This document shows positions 7,767 to 15,985 of a stretch of 64,000 nt of DNA, one piece after another. Every line of letters starts with the position of its first letter. Within the stretch, counting starts at the first letter, position 1. The stretch lies in contig CANRYS010000003.1 of assembly GCA_947644305.1 (NCBI GenBank), positions 102,871-166,870 of the forward strand. Reading direction: 5' to 3'. Under the pieces are notes generated by a model that saw only the letters and a list, made by a program, of their open reading frames with translations, did not search any database and was not told the DNA's origin. The position numbers and the translations under genes are program-made. Source of the stretch: an uncultured Roseburia sp. Its GTDB lineage: Bacteria; Bacillota; Clostridia; Lachnospirales; Lachnospiraceae.

Positions 7767-10700
7767 ATGCACACATCAGGGAAAAGGAAGACGAAGGGAT
7801 GGGGAAATGCATCCAGGACAAGATTTATGTCACTGATATTGATCCTGTGTCTGGTTATGAGTTCTGTCCTACCTGCACCAGCGAGTAGGGCGGACAGCCA
7901 GAATGTCGATGAGAAAACATGGGAAGACGAGGGGGCTGGTTACCGGCTGGAGGCATCCCAGTCCTCCGCCTGGGAAGGCGGCTATGTGGCGGAGGTCACG
8001 GTACGGAACACGGGAAAGGAAGATCTCAGGAACTGGTCTGTTGCAGCGGTGCTGCGGGAGGGGGATATCGAGAATTCATGCAATGCCAGATCTAAGAAGA
8101 TTGGAAAGCAGGAAGTGGTCCTGGAATCGGAACAGCACAACATGGTCATTCCATCTGGGGAAAAAGCGGTCTTTGGTTTTAAGGTGACAGGAGGAAGTTT
8201 TCGTGATCTTGTCTCACTGAAGCTGATTCCCGGAAAGATCCTCAGTACCAGCCGGGCAGACATGACCTTTAAGGAGACCGGGAGCTGGGACGGCCACAAG
8301 ATCATGGAGGGCACCATAACAAATCAGAGCGGAAAGACCATCCGAGACTGGTCCCTCTCCTTTGAGATGGAAGGCAGAATAGTAAATATATGGAATGCAG
8401 AGCTGATAGAGGAATGCGGCAGTACCTTCTATCTCAAAAACGGTGGGTACAATGGGGTTCTCGATGCGGGAGAACGCGCCGTATTCGGCTTTGAGGTCGC
8501 CTATGACACAGAATCTTTCAGTGGCATCCACAATGTCAGAATATTTGTCGGCGAACAGGGAACGGCAGGAGAGGATGTAAAACCGGCAGAGACGCAGGAG
8601 CCGACACCGACAGCTATTGCCACTGCGGTTCCTGCCACGGAAGCGCCCACCACGACAGCCACGCCAGAGCCCACAGCGACGCCGTCGGTGACGGAGGAGC
8701 CGGAAGAAGAGGTTTCCGAAGATGATATCCAGTTTATCCAGGTGGAGAACCGGGACTGGAATATGGATATGATCCACGCTAACGATCCAGCGGTGCAGGC
8801 GGCAAAAAGAAAAGCCGACAGAAAGATCCGGGTCACGATGCTGGACTCCGGCATTAACTATAGTGATGAGGTTGAGGTGGTGCAGCGGAGAAATTTTGTG
8901 GAGGGGCAGGATGAGATGAGCTGTCTCTTTGAAGATGGCAGCGGCCACGGAACCGCCATCGCCGAAATACTGGCATCCGATCCGAAGGAGGACTATGACG
9001 ATGACAGCGGGGAAAATGATTTTGGAACCTATACCTATTACGGTGAGCCAGACGACGAGGAAGATGATGATGACGGAGAGGTCATCGATGCGGGGGAGGC
9101 AGGGAAGGTTTCTATGTTAGATCTGCTGGACAGCGGATACGAATGGACCGAGGGCGTGAACCCCAACATCGAATTGTTTTCGGGCAAGGTACTGGACGAG
9201 GAAAATGAGACCACTGTGGACCGTGTGGTGGAAGGCATCGAGTGGGCCATCGAAAATGAGACGGATATACTCAGCCTGAGTCTGGGCATGGACAAGGGTT
9301 CTGAGAAGCTGCACAGGGCGGTCAAAAAAGCAGCAGAGAGCGGAATACTGATCATCGCTGCTGTGGGAGAGGACGAGAAGGTGGACTATCCGGCGGCATA
9401 CCCGGAGGTTATGGCTGTGGGCATGGTGAACAGCATGGGAGAATCCGCCGGCGTCAGGTCAGAAGTGTCCGCCCCCGGAGATTTCATCGTGTCCCGCGGT
9501 GTATTTGACAGCATGCAGGTCTTCTCCGGCAGCAGTATGGCGGTTCCCCATGTGGCGGGGCTGGCGAGCATCCTCTGGCAGCAGGACACCACAAAGGATG
9601 CGGCCTTTATCCGCGGTCTGATCGACGTGTCCGCCAACCGACGTCCAGAGGAGGAAGGCGGATATGGTCTCATCGACTGCCGTTACGCGCTGGAGTCCTA
9701 TGAGGAATTTGAGGAACAGGTTCGGAAAGAACCTGGTCTGTTGGACCGGATCTCCAGGAACCGGAATCCAGAGAAGGTCAAGGAAGAGGTGGCGGGAACC
9801 ATCGATAACGAGACAGAGGTGGAAACCGATGAGGAGATGGAAAAGCTTCATGGGAGCTGGGAATCGGGTCTTCATAAGCAGTTTGTCAGTAAAAAGTATA
9901 GAGACAAATGGACAAATGGCACAAAGTATGTGGCGGTATTACAAAGTGGGTTATCCTTTGTGGATAATGAAAGACTTAACCCAGACTGTTACGGTATGCG
10001 GGACCATCCCTGGTTCCACGGCTTTTATGGCGGGGTAGAGAAGACCGACGGCTCTGGTGGAAAGACGCCGAGATCCAATTATATGACCAGCTTCCGCACG
10101 CTGCTGGAGCTGGCGGACGGTATGCGGCGCCAGGGAGAGATCAAAGACATCAGCACACAAAGTTCATATCCAGCGGTGGAAAGTGCCCTGAAGGGAATTA
10201 AAAAAGCTTTCCGGGACAAGGATAAGGTGGGAAGCCAGAGCTGGAAAGATATTGATGAAAATTGTGGGAAACAGGGGGGCTCGATCCCTAAGGACTGCCG
10301 GAGCCTGCTGATCTATGGAATGGCGCTGCATACCCTGGGGGATACCTTCTCCCACAGCAGTTTTGGTCTGGAAAAGGTTGTCACTCAGAAGAAGTCCCAG
10401 AATAAAGATAAGGCGATCGCCGGGAAGGTGAAGTGGAAGAGATATGCCCACGGTTCGGATAAGAAGGGTGAGTGGTATGCCGACAATACGAAGAGCAGAA
10501 AACTCCGGTACCAGTCTGCTAAGGCAGCTACCACGGCGGCGATAAAAAAGATAGAGGTAGATCCCGGAAAAGGGCTGGCCGGTTATAAGAATTACGGTTC
10601 AGCAGTAGAAGCTTTTTGCCCCAAAAAGAAATTTAGTAAGCTGAAAGGGATGTTTGTCACAGTGAAGGACAAAGAGGGTAAAAAAGTAAAAATTCCAAAG

Positions 10701-11762
10701 ATAGAATATCTCGAAGAGGGGTATGCCTTAGGAGATTTTGCAAATAGCTACGAAAAGGAAGTGAAGATCACGGGCAGGACATCCAAAGATATGGAGAAAT
10801 ATGTAACCTATGTGGATCAGGAACAACTGAAGGACCGTTTAAAAAAGTGCGGGCTGCTCAAGATCAAGCGGGATCAGAAAATGGGCATGGATAAGAATTC
10901 TACACTCAAGGTAAAGGTGGGGGGCGAAAACATCCTGGATCTGAAGCCAAAAGGAGACAGCATATTCCTTCTGCTGCCGGAAGATCTGGAGTGTCAGGTG
11001 GAGAATACCAGACCTCAGGGATCTAACACCATCTGTACCATCGAGGAAGGTGACTTATACGATGAGATCGGCAGAAGGATGCGATATCACGTGCTGGAGG
11101 ATACCGGAGAGCTTGACGAAGAGGAGGAAATGAAGCTGTGTGATCTGAGGGAATATGAGATGTCCACGGATTGTCTCGTCAAGGGTAAGGTAGTCTATTT
11201 TGATTATACTGTGGGATCGGCTTCTAAAGAGAATATGCCCGGACTGGGGGGAGTGAATATCCGCTTCCGGTCGCGGGACACCGGAGATGTGTACAACACA
11301 AAATCCAAAATAGACGGCGCCTATCAGATCGAGGTGCCTGCCGGAAGATATGACGTCACCTATGAGAAAGGCGAGAAGTATACCGTTGTGAACCAGTCTG
11401 TCACCATAACTCCTGTTATGGATCTGTATAAAAATACTACGGTTGAGCTTATCGATGAGGAATGGTTTGGCGAGGGATATCTGGACGCCTATTTGTATGA
11501 CGGGTCAACAGGAGGTCCCCTGACGGGGGCAGAGGTGCGGATCTATGAAGGTGTAGAATGTTATCATAAAGCTCCTGTACACTCTGTGAAGACGGATGTA
11601 AAGGGATATTTTTCCACTGGTTTCCTGAGTGCGGGCGCTTATACCCTTGTGATCAGCAAGGAGGGCTACAGGCCCCTGTCTATCTATGGAACGGTCATAG
11701 GAAATATCAGAGGGTTTATGTCTAAAATCGTATTATACAAAAAGGAGGGGCAGATATGGTAA
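7767..11762 (+). CDS. Secreted multidomain subtilase with CBM2-like modules and phospholipase-C-like C-terminal region
   Basis: A 1331-residue exported protein. Order: signal peptide (about 18-42); two tandem CBM2-like beta modules (about 58-150 and 165-260) with the W..GG, NTGK..NWS and FGF patterns of carbohydrate-binding modules; a Thr/Pro-rich linker (about 272-315); an S8 peptidase domain with Asp360 (MLDSG), His394 (GSGHGT) and Ser590 (FSGSSMAVPHVAG); an acidic insert (about 410-445); a segment with ALHTLGDTFSHSSF around His855, reminiscent of zinc phospholipase-C-type helical domains; and two carboxypeptidase-regulatory-like folds (about 1140-1330). The usual oxyanion-hole AAGN reads AVGE, so activity may be altered. 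It overlaps the LRR gene by 7 bp. Confidence 0.8.
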   Translation: MHTSGKRKTKGWGNASRTRFMSLILILCLVMSSVLPAPASRADSQNVDEKTWEDEGAGYRLEASQSSAWEGGYVAEVTVRNTGKEDLRNWSVAAVLREGDIENSCNARSKKIGKQEVVLESEQHNMVIPSGEKAVFGFKVTGGSFRDLVSLKLIPGKILSTSRADMTFKETGSWDGHKIMEGTITNQSGKTIRDWSLSFEMEGRIVNIWNAELIEECGSTFYLKNGGYNGVLDAGERAVFGFEVAYDTESFSGIHNVRIFVGEQGTAGEDVKPAETQEPTPTAIATAVPATEAPTTTATPEPTATPSVTEEPEEEVSEDDIQFIQVENRDWNMDMIHANDPAVQAAKRKADRKIRVTMLDSGINYSDEVEVVQRRNFVEGQDEMSCLFEDGSGHGTAIAEILASDPKEDYDDDSGENDFGTYTYYGEPDDEEDDDDGEVIDAGEAGKVSMLDLLDSGYEWTEGVNPNIELFSGKVLDEENETTVDRVVEGIEWAIENETDILSLSLGMDKGSEKLHRAVKKAAESGILIIAAVGEDEKVDYPAAYPEVMAVGMVNSMGESAGVRSEVSAPGDFIVSRGVFDSMQVFSGSSMAVPHVAGLASILWQQDTTKDAAFIRGLIDVSANRRPEEEGGYGLIDCRYALESYEEFEEQVRKEPGLLDRISRNRNPEKVKEEVAGTIDNETEVETDEEMEKLHGSWESGLHKQFVSKKYRDKWTNGTKYVAVLQSGLSFVDNERLNPDCYGMRDHPWFHGFYGGVEKTDGSGGKTPRSNYMTSFRTLLELADGMRRQGEIKDISTQSSYPAVESALKGIKKAFRDKDKVGSQSWKDIDENCGKQGGSIPKDCRSLLIYGMALHTLGDTFSHSSFGLEKVVTQKKSQNKDKAIAGKVKWKRYAHGSDKKGEWYADNTKSRKLRYQSAKAATTAAIKKIEVDPGKGLAGYKNYGSAVEAFCPKKKFSKLKGMFVTVKDKEGKKVKIPKIEYLEEGYALGDFANSYEKEVKITGRTSKDMEKYVTYVDQEQLKDRLKKCGLLKIKRDQKMGMDKNSTLKVKVGGENILDLKPKGDSIFLLLPEDLECQVENTRPQGSNTICTIEEGDLYDEIGRRMRYHVLEDTGELDEEEEMKLCDLREYEMSTDCLVKGKVVYFDYTVGSASKENMPGLGGVNIRFRSRDTGDVYNTKSKIDGAYQIEVPAGRYDVTYEKGEKYTVVNQSVTITPVMDLYKNTTVELIDEEWFGEGYLDAYLYDGSTGGPLTGAEVRIYEGVECYHKAPVHSVKTDVKGYFSTGFLSAGAYTLVISKEGYRPLSIYGTVIGNIRGFMSKIVLYKKEGQIW

Positions 11763-12637
11763 GAATCCTGAAACGGGCATGCTGTCTCACTATCACTGTT
11801 TTGGCTGTTATGCTGCTGTACACCTACAGCAGCGGCAGCGCGAAGGTACACAGTGGAACCTTTGAGGGGAATACCAGATGGTACTATGACACCCGGACGA
11901 AGACAGTCACCATCGACTGTAAAGGGCGGATGGAGGACGGCGGCCAGCACGGGGTATCCATGGACTGGCAGGAATGGTACCTAAAGGCGGAAAGGTTGGT
12001 GTTTAAAAAGGGAATCACCTATATCGGGAAGTTTGCCTTTGATAATTTCCAGAATATAAAGGAGGTGGTACTGCCGGAGGGACTGGAATCCATCGGATAT
12101 TCAGCCTTCTGGAAGACCTATCATTTAAAAAAGATCAACTTTCCCTCCACCCTGAAAAAGATCGGAGAAGATGCCTTTGATGTATCAGGAATCGCTTCCG
12201 TGTCCTTAAGACACGTAAAAAAGGTTGGGAGCGGGGCATTTTCCGGAACAAAATTGAAACATGTTACTATCCCTGCTAGAACATCCTTTGGGAGCTATGC
12301 CTTTTCATCCTGTACAAATTTAAAAAGCGTGAGGATCGAGGCGGGGGTAAAGACGCTTAGTAGTGGTATGTTTTCCCAGTGTGGATTTAAAACGGTTACC
12401 ATCCCCGCCAGCGTGACAGAAATCGGAGAGCATGCCTTTTTTGCCTTTTCGCCGGAAGAGGGAAAGCTGAAGAAGGTCACCATCCGTTCCACCCGGATCA
12501 AAAAGTGGGGGAAGGGAATCTTTGGGAAGGCGAGGAAGGACCTGGTGATCCGGGTGCCGAAGAGAAAGAAGGAAGAGTATACGAAAGCACTGCGGAAGGG
12601 AGGACTTCCAGAGTATGTGAAGATCGTGGGAATGTAG
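11756..12637 (+). CDS. Secreted BspA-type leucine-rich-repeat protein (first tandem copy)
   Basis: A 293-residue protein. An N-terminal hydrophobic segment (about 8-23) acts as signal or anchor. A module WYYDTRTKTVTIDCKGRMEDGG follows, then about six leucine-rich repeats of the BspA/LRR_5 type (ITYIGKFAFDNF, LESIGYSAFW, LKKIGEDAFD, VTEIGEHAFF), ending with VPKRKKEEYTKALRKGGLPEYVKIVG. Such proteins usually bind host or matrix ligands at the cell surface. The start overlaps the protease stop (ATGGTAA), with AAGGAGGGG six bases upstream, indicating translational coupling. The neighbour at 12696 is a close duplicate. The function here is inferred. Confidence 0.82.
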   Translation: MVRILKRACCLTITVLAVMLLYTYSSGSAKVHSGTFEGNTRWYYDTRTKTVTIDCKGRMEDGGQHGVSMDWQEWYLKAERLVFKKGITYIGKFAFDNFQNIKEVVLPEGLESIGYSAFWKTYHLKKINFPSTLKKIGEDAFDVSGIASVSLRHVKKVGSGAFSGTKLKHVTIPARTSFGSYAFSSCTNLKSVRIEAGVKTLSSGMFSQCGFKTVTIPASVTEIGEHAFFAFSPEEGKLKKVTIRSTRIKKWGKGIFGKARKDLVIRVPKRKKEEYTKALRKGGLPEYVKIVGM

Positions 12638-12695
12638 ATTTCTGATGTGATGTAGATAATAAGATGTTTGAAATATTGAAAGAAGGGGGAATTTT

Positions 12696-13610
12696 ATGAT
12701 GGATATTGTGGCCGGCCTGTTAAATGCAAGAATCCTGAAACGGGCATGCTGTCTCACTATCACTGTTCTGGCTGTTATGCTGCTGTACAACCACAGTAGT
12801 GGCAGTGCGAAGGTACACAGTGGAATCTTTGAGGGCAATACCAGATGGTACTATGACACCCGGACGAAAACAGTCACCATCGACTGTAAAGGGCGGATGG
12901 AGGACGGCGGCCAGCATGGGGTATCTATGGACTGGAGAGGAAATGAAAGGTATTGGAAAACTCAAAAAGTTGTGTTTAAAAAGGGCATAACATATATTGG
13001 GAAAATGACTTTTAATAATTTCCAGAATATGAAGGAAATGGTGTTGCCGGAGGGATTGGTCTCGATCGGGAATTCAGCTTTCTGGCAGACCTCCCATTTA
13101 AAAAAGATCAGCTTCCCCTCCACCCTGAAAAAGATCGGAAAAGATGCCTTTGATGGATCGGGTATCGAATCTGTGTCCCTGAAACACGTAAAAAAGGTTG
13201 GAAGCGGAGCATTTTCTGGAACTAAATTGAAACATGTCACCATTCCTTCCGGCACATCTTTCGGGAGTTATGCCTTTTGCGGCTGTGATGAATTAGAAAG
13301 TGTGCGGATCGAGGCGGGGGTAAAGACCATCAGCCACAGTATGTTTGCAGTAAGTGGTCTTAAAACGGTTATTATCCCCGCTAGCGTCACGGAGATTGGT
13401 CAAGATGCCTTTTATGCCTTTTCTCCAGAGGAGGGAAAGTTGAAGAAGGTCACCATCCGCTCTACACGGATCAAAAAGTGGGGGAAGGAGATCTTTGGGA
13501 AGGCGAGAAAGGACCTGGTGATCCGAGTGCCGAAGAGAAAGAAGAAAGAGTATACGAAAGCGCTGCGGAAGGGAGGACTTCCAGAGTATGTCAAGATTGT
13601 GGGGATGTGA
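12696..13610 (+). CDS. Secreted BspA-type leucine-rich-repeat protein (second tandem copy)
   Basis: A 304-residue paralogue of the preceding gene. From residue 12 (RILKRACCLTITVLAVMLLY) it tracks the first copy almost residue for residue, with shared repeats, an identical VHSG..EGNTRWYYDTRTKTVTI block and the same RKGGLPEYVKIVGM end. It differs mainly in a longer N terminus (MMDIVAGLLNA) and in the middle repeats. A ribosome site GAAGGGGGAA precedes ATG 12696. The 58-nt gap to copy one has no terminator. High identity at DNA level points to recent tandem duplication. It probably shares the protease transcript. Confidence 0.82.
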   Translation: MMDIVAGLLNARILKRACCLTITVLAVMLLYNHSSGSAKVHSGIFEGNTRWYYDTRTKTVTIDCKGRMEDGGQHGVSMDWRGNERYWKTQKVVFKKGITYIGKMTFNNFQNMKEMVLPEGLVSIGNSAFWQTSHLKKISFPSTLKKIGKDAFDGSGIESVSLKHVKKVGSGAFSGTKLKHVTIPSGTSFGSYAFCGCDELESVRIEAGVKTISHSMFAVSGLKTVIIPASVTEIGQDAFYAFSPEEGKLKKVTIRSTRIKKWGKEIFGKARKDLVIRVPKRKKKEYTKALRKGGLPEYVKIVGM

Positions 13611-13668
13611 TGGTTTTAGTATATTGGTTATGTGATAGTTAAAGACTGGAAAGAAGGGAGAGACATAT

Positions 13669-13788
13669 ATGATGTACAGCTTGGATACATACACCAATTT
13701 TCTCACAAGCGGCAGGCTCAATTCTTACCTTGCCAACGTTGACAGGCAGGCACAGTTCGTAAACAGAGACAGAATAGCTAAGGGGTGA
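13669..13788 (+). pseudogene. Remnant resembling the C-terminal part of transposon protein TnpV
   Basis: A 39-codon frame (MMYSLDTYTNFLTSGRLNSY...) behind GGGAG. The stretch YTNFLTSGRLNSYLANVDRQAQ closely resembles the C-terminal portion of TnpV-type proteins of Clostridia transposons (recalled pattern: Y..LLLTGKLN.YLA.ID.QA). It lacks the conserved N-terminal half and is much shorter than the family, so it is read as a degraded remnant marking past element insertion. Identity rests on pattern memory only. Confidence 0.4.
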
Positions 13789-13858
13789 GAATGCTTTAGA
13801 TGGACAGGAAAGCTCAATAATATAATGGCTTGTGATATCATTGCAAACGCCTGTTATT

Positions 13859-14194
13859 TTAATTTATAGATGCCTTGTATTCTTCGCCCCAATTCTGTAA
13901 TGCGTTAAGAATTGGTTTCAGACTGTGTCCAAGGTCAGTAAGTGAATACTCTACCTTTGGCGGCACTTCTGCATATACTTTGCGATGAACCAGACCATTG
14001 TCCTCCATGTCACGAAGTTGTGCTGTCAGCACTTTTTGAGAGACACCACCAATAGATTTTTTTAGTTCCCCAAAACGTTTTGTGCCAGGTAATAAATCAC
14101 GCAAAATTAGCACCTTCCATTTATTTCCGATTAGAGTAAGTGTCGTTTCTACAGGACAGGCAGGTAATTCTTTTACGGCAGTTTGTGTTTTCAT
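13859..14194 (-). CDS. HxlR-family winged-helix transcriptional regulator
   Basis: A 111-residue regulator from ATG 14194. This start has GGAGG eight bases upstream and is preferred over an in-frame ATG at 14224 that lacks one. The family features are CPVETTLTLIGNKWKVLILRDLL (with the N-terminal cysteine often redox- or aldehyde-sensing in HxlR relatives), RFGELKKSIGGVSQKVLTAQLRDMEDNGLV (helix-turn-helix) and the wing YAEVPPKVEYSLTDLG. It is divergent from the NTF2-like gene at 14461, the usual layout of a local regulator and target. Base composition differs from the neighbouring genes (more A/T), consistent with acquisition. Confidence 0.87.
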   Translation of the reverse strand: MKTQTAVKELPACPVETTLTLIGNKWKVLILRDLLPGTKRFGELKKSIGGVSQKVLTAQLRDMEDNGLVHRKVYAEVPPKVEYSLTDLGHSLKPILNALQNWGEEYKASIN

Positions 14195-14334
14195 AATCCC
14201 ATACCTCCATATAATAGTTTCCATTTGAAACTTACAGCCTAATTATACTGTATTGCCAAAATAGTGTCAAGGTATCTTAGAATAAGAACTTAGAACTCCG
14301 ATAACACACATTAGTTTCCTTTAAGTGCCTATAC

Positions 14335-14346
14335 CACAATATTGTG
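14335..14346. promoter_or_regulatory. Palindrome CACAATATTGTG, candidate operator in the HxlR divergent region
   Basis: A perfect 12-bp palindrome in the 266-bp gap between the divergent HxlR gene and its putative target. It is flanked by a looser inverted pair, TTTCCTTT (from 14315) and AAAAGGAA (near 14361). The protein binding it is inferred to be the HxlR regulator. Confidence 0.4.
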
Positions 14347-14460
14347 CGTTCTTTACAGTAAAAGGAACCACCCATATAATATAGTCAAGAGGTACGGAGG
14401 ACGGCCGCCGCGGTATTTCGGAAACAATAATAAAACCGATATTATTAAGGAGGTAGCAAA

Positions 14461-15234
14461 ATGACAAACACACAGAAAGCACTTACGCTTATCAACACTT
14501 TTGCAAATGGCGATACAAAACAGGCAGAAAACCTGCTTGCTTTAGATTATATCCAACATAATTTGGCATATGGAACAGGGCGGGATGCTTTTGTCAGATC
14601 AGTAGCTTATCTTGCCTCTGCCCCTGTAAAGACAATTGTAAAAAATATTCGTGCATTTGAGGATGGCGACAAGGTATTTTTACAGACTATATATAACTTT
14701 GCGGGTGCGGGTGAACAGGTCGCTTTTGACATTTTCCGTTTTGACAAAGACGGAAAAATTGCAGAGCATTGGGATAATCTTGCGGCGATTTCTGCACCCA
14801 ATCCTTCAGGAAGGACACAGATTGACGGAGCTATGAAGATAACGGGTACGGATAAGACCGAGGAAAACAGGGAGATTGTAAAGAACTTCCTTTATGATGT
14901 AATGCAGGGGAATCACGCCGAGAAAACGCCCGACTACTTTGATGGGGATATTTACATCCAGCATAATACAGGCATTGCAGACGGGTTGTCTGGTCTGGGG
15001 ACGGCGCTGGCAGCTTTGGCGGAGCAGGGGATACAGATGGTCTATACTACGGTGCATCAGATACTGGCACAGGGCAATTTTGTTTTGGCTGTAAGCGAGG
15101 GAACTTTTGGCGGCGCGCCTACGGCTTACTATGATTTATGGCGTGTAGAGAATGGTAAGATTACAGAGCATTGGGATGTGATGGAAACGATAGCCGACAA
15201 ATCAACATGGCAGAACCAGAACGGAAAGTTCTAA
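14461..15234 (+). CDS. Tandem NTF2/SnoaL-like domain protein
   Basis: A 257-residue soluble protein made of two homologous NTF2-like (SnoaL-type) halves. The first half (about 1-120) has LALDYIQHNLAYGTGRDAF and ends GKIAEHWDNLAAI. The second half (about 135-257) has FDGDIYIQHNTGIADGLSGL and ends GKITEHWDVMETI. The shared IQHN and EHWD motifs show internal duplication. NTF2-like proteins bind small hydrophobic ligands or act as simple hydrolases and isomerases; the substrate here is unknown. AAGGAGGTAGCAAA precedes the ATG. It is divergent from the HxlR regulator, so it is probably induced by a small electrophile or similar signal. Confidence 0.8.
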   Translation: MTNTQKALTLINTFANGDTKQAENLLALDYIQHNLAYGTGRDAFVRSVAYLASAPVKTIVKNIRAFEDGDKVFLQTIYNFAGAGEQVAFDIFRFDKDGKIAEHWDNLAAISAPNPSGRTQIDGAMKITGTDKTEENREIVKNFLYDVMQGNHAEKTPDYFDGDIYIQHNTGIADGLSGLGTALAALAEQGIQMVYTTVHQILAQGNFVLAVSEGTFGGAPTAYYDLWRVENGKITEHWDVMETIADKSTWQNQNGKF

Positions 15235-15282
15235 ACATCTAACAGCGCAACTCTGAATGCTATTATTCGGAAAGGATAAGAA

Positions 15283-15369
15283 ATGACAAATGTAGAGAAG
15301 CAGCTTATGCTCCAGATGAAATCAAAGACAGATCCATTTGCATTCATGCGGATATCGGGGACGTACTAA
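15283..15369 (+). CDS. Unrecognised short ORF (28 aa)
   Basis: The 28-codon frame MTNVEKQLMLQMKSK... sits behind AAAGGA with six-base spacing and ends TAA just before the strong hairpin at 15387. No family is recognised. It may be a remnant of a longer gene, in line with the TnpV-like fragment on the other side of this accessory segment, or a real small protein. Confidence 0.25.
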   Translation: MTNVEKQLMLQMKSKTDPFAFMRISGTY

Positions 15370-15386
15370 AGCAATTATGAAACGCT

Positions 15387-15436
15387 GCTGGCCCGTTGGC
15401 GCGAAACAGGGTTCAGATTCGCGTCAACGGGCCAGC
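15387..15436 (+). terminator. Strong 19-bp hairpin terminator
   Basis: GCTGGCCCGTTGGCGCGAA (15387-15405) pairs with its complement at 15418-15436 with one G-T wobble, followed by TTTAAAT. It closes the NTF2-like unit and separates it from convergent cheD. Confidence 0.65.
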
Positions 15437-15489
15437 TTTAAATCTAATTTTATTCGGCAGCAGGGCAAAACAGGACTTTCACCGTCGTG

Positions 15490-15975
15490 TTAGATAATCT
15501 TAACCGGTTTTTTGATCGCTTTGATATGAAAATCGCCGTTATCACAGTGTAGTTCTACCGTGCGTCCATAATTCAGTCCGGTATCTTCTGCGATCAGCCG
15601 AATATTTAGTTTGCTCAGCATTTGTTTTGCGGCCTGGGCATTTCTGTCACCAATACTTCCGATATTTGATAGCTGGGCGACACCGAACATTTTTGCACCG
15701 CCTGCTATTTTGGCCACAAGGCGGCTTCGGCTGGCGCCGGCCCGCGTAACCTGTTTTAATAATTCTTCGATACCTGTGTCTGCAAACTTTGCAATATTTC
15801 CGTTGTTTTCTGTGGCGGTACTGTCAGGCAGCATATAATGGACCATTCCACCTATTTTTGTTACAGGATCATAAAGAGTGAGTCCAATACATGAACCCAG
15901 TCCGATCGTCATAATAACATCTGGTGCTTTACAAATATTTAAATCTGCCATTCCGACTCTTATTACATTACTCAT
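15490..15975 (-). CDS. cheD: Chemoreceptor glutamine deamidase CheD
   Basis: A 161-residue enzyme that deamidates glutamines of chemoreceptors and, with CheC, tunes adaptation. The catalytic Cys lies in IGLGSCIGL and the His in GGMVHYMLP, with KIAGGAKMF and GRTVELHCDNGDF further on, all standard CheD blocks. The ATG at 15975 is chosen because AGAGGT lies seven bases upstream; an in-frame ATG at 15996 would overlap cheC further and lacks a site. It follows cheC with a 12-bp overlap of cheC's stop region with the ribosome site, a classic CheC-CheD operon. Confidence 0.92.
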   Translation of the reverse strand: MSNVIRVGMADLNICKAPDVIMTIGLGSCIGLTLYDPVTKIGGMVHYMLPDSTATENNGNIAKFADTGIEELLKQVTRAGASRSRLVAKIAGGAKMFGVAQLSNIGSIGDRNAQAAKQMLSKLNIRLIAEDTGLNYGRTVELHCDNGDFHIKAIKKPVKII

Positions 15976-15985
15976 TTTTTTACCT

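Noticed and set aside
11756..13610. CRISPR-like or tandem-repeat DNA
   Set aside because: The repetition is at the level of two coding copies and leucine-rich repeats, with no short direct repeats and unique spacers. No CRISPR array is seen in the window.
13611..15490. Complete integrative or transposable element
   Set aside because: No integrase, relaxase, intact transposase or paired ends could be found, only a TnpV-like fragment.
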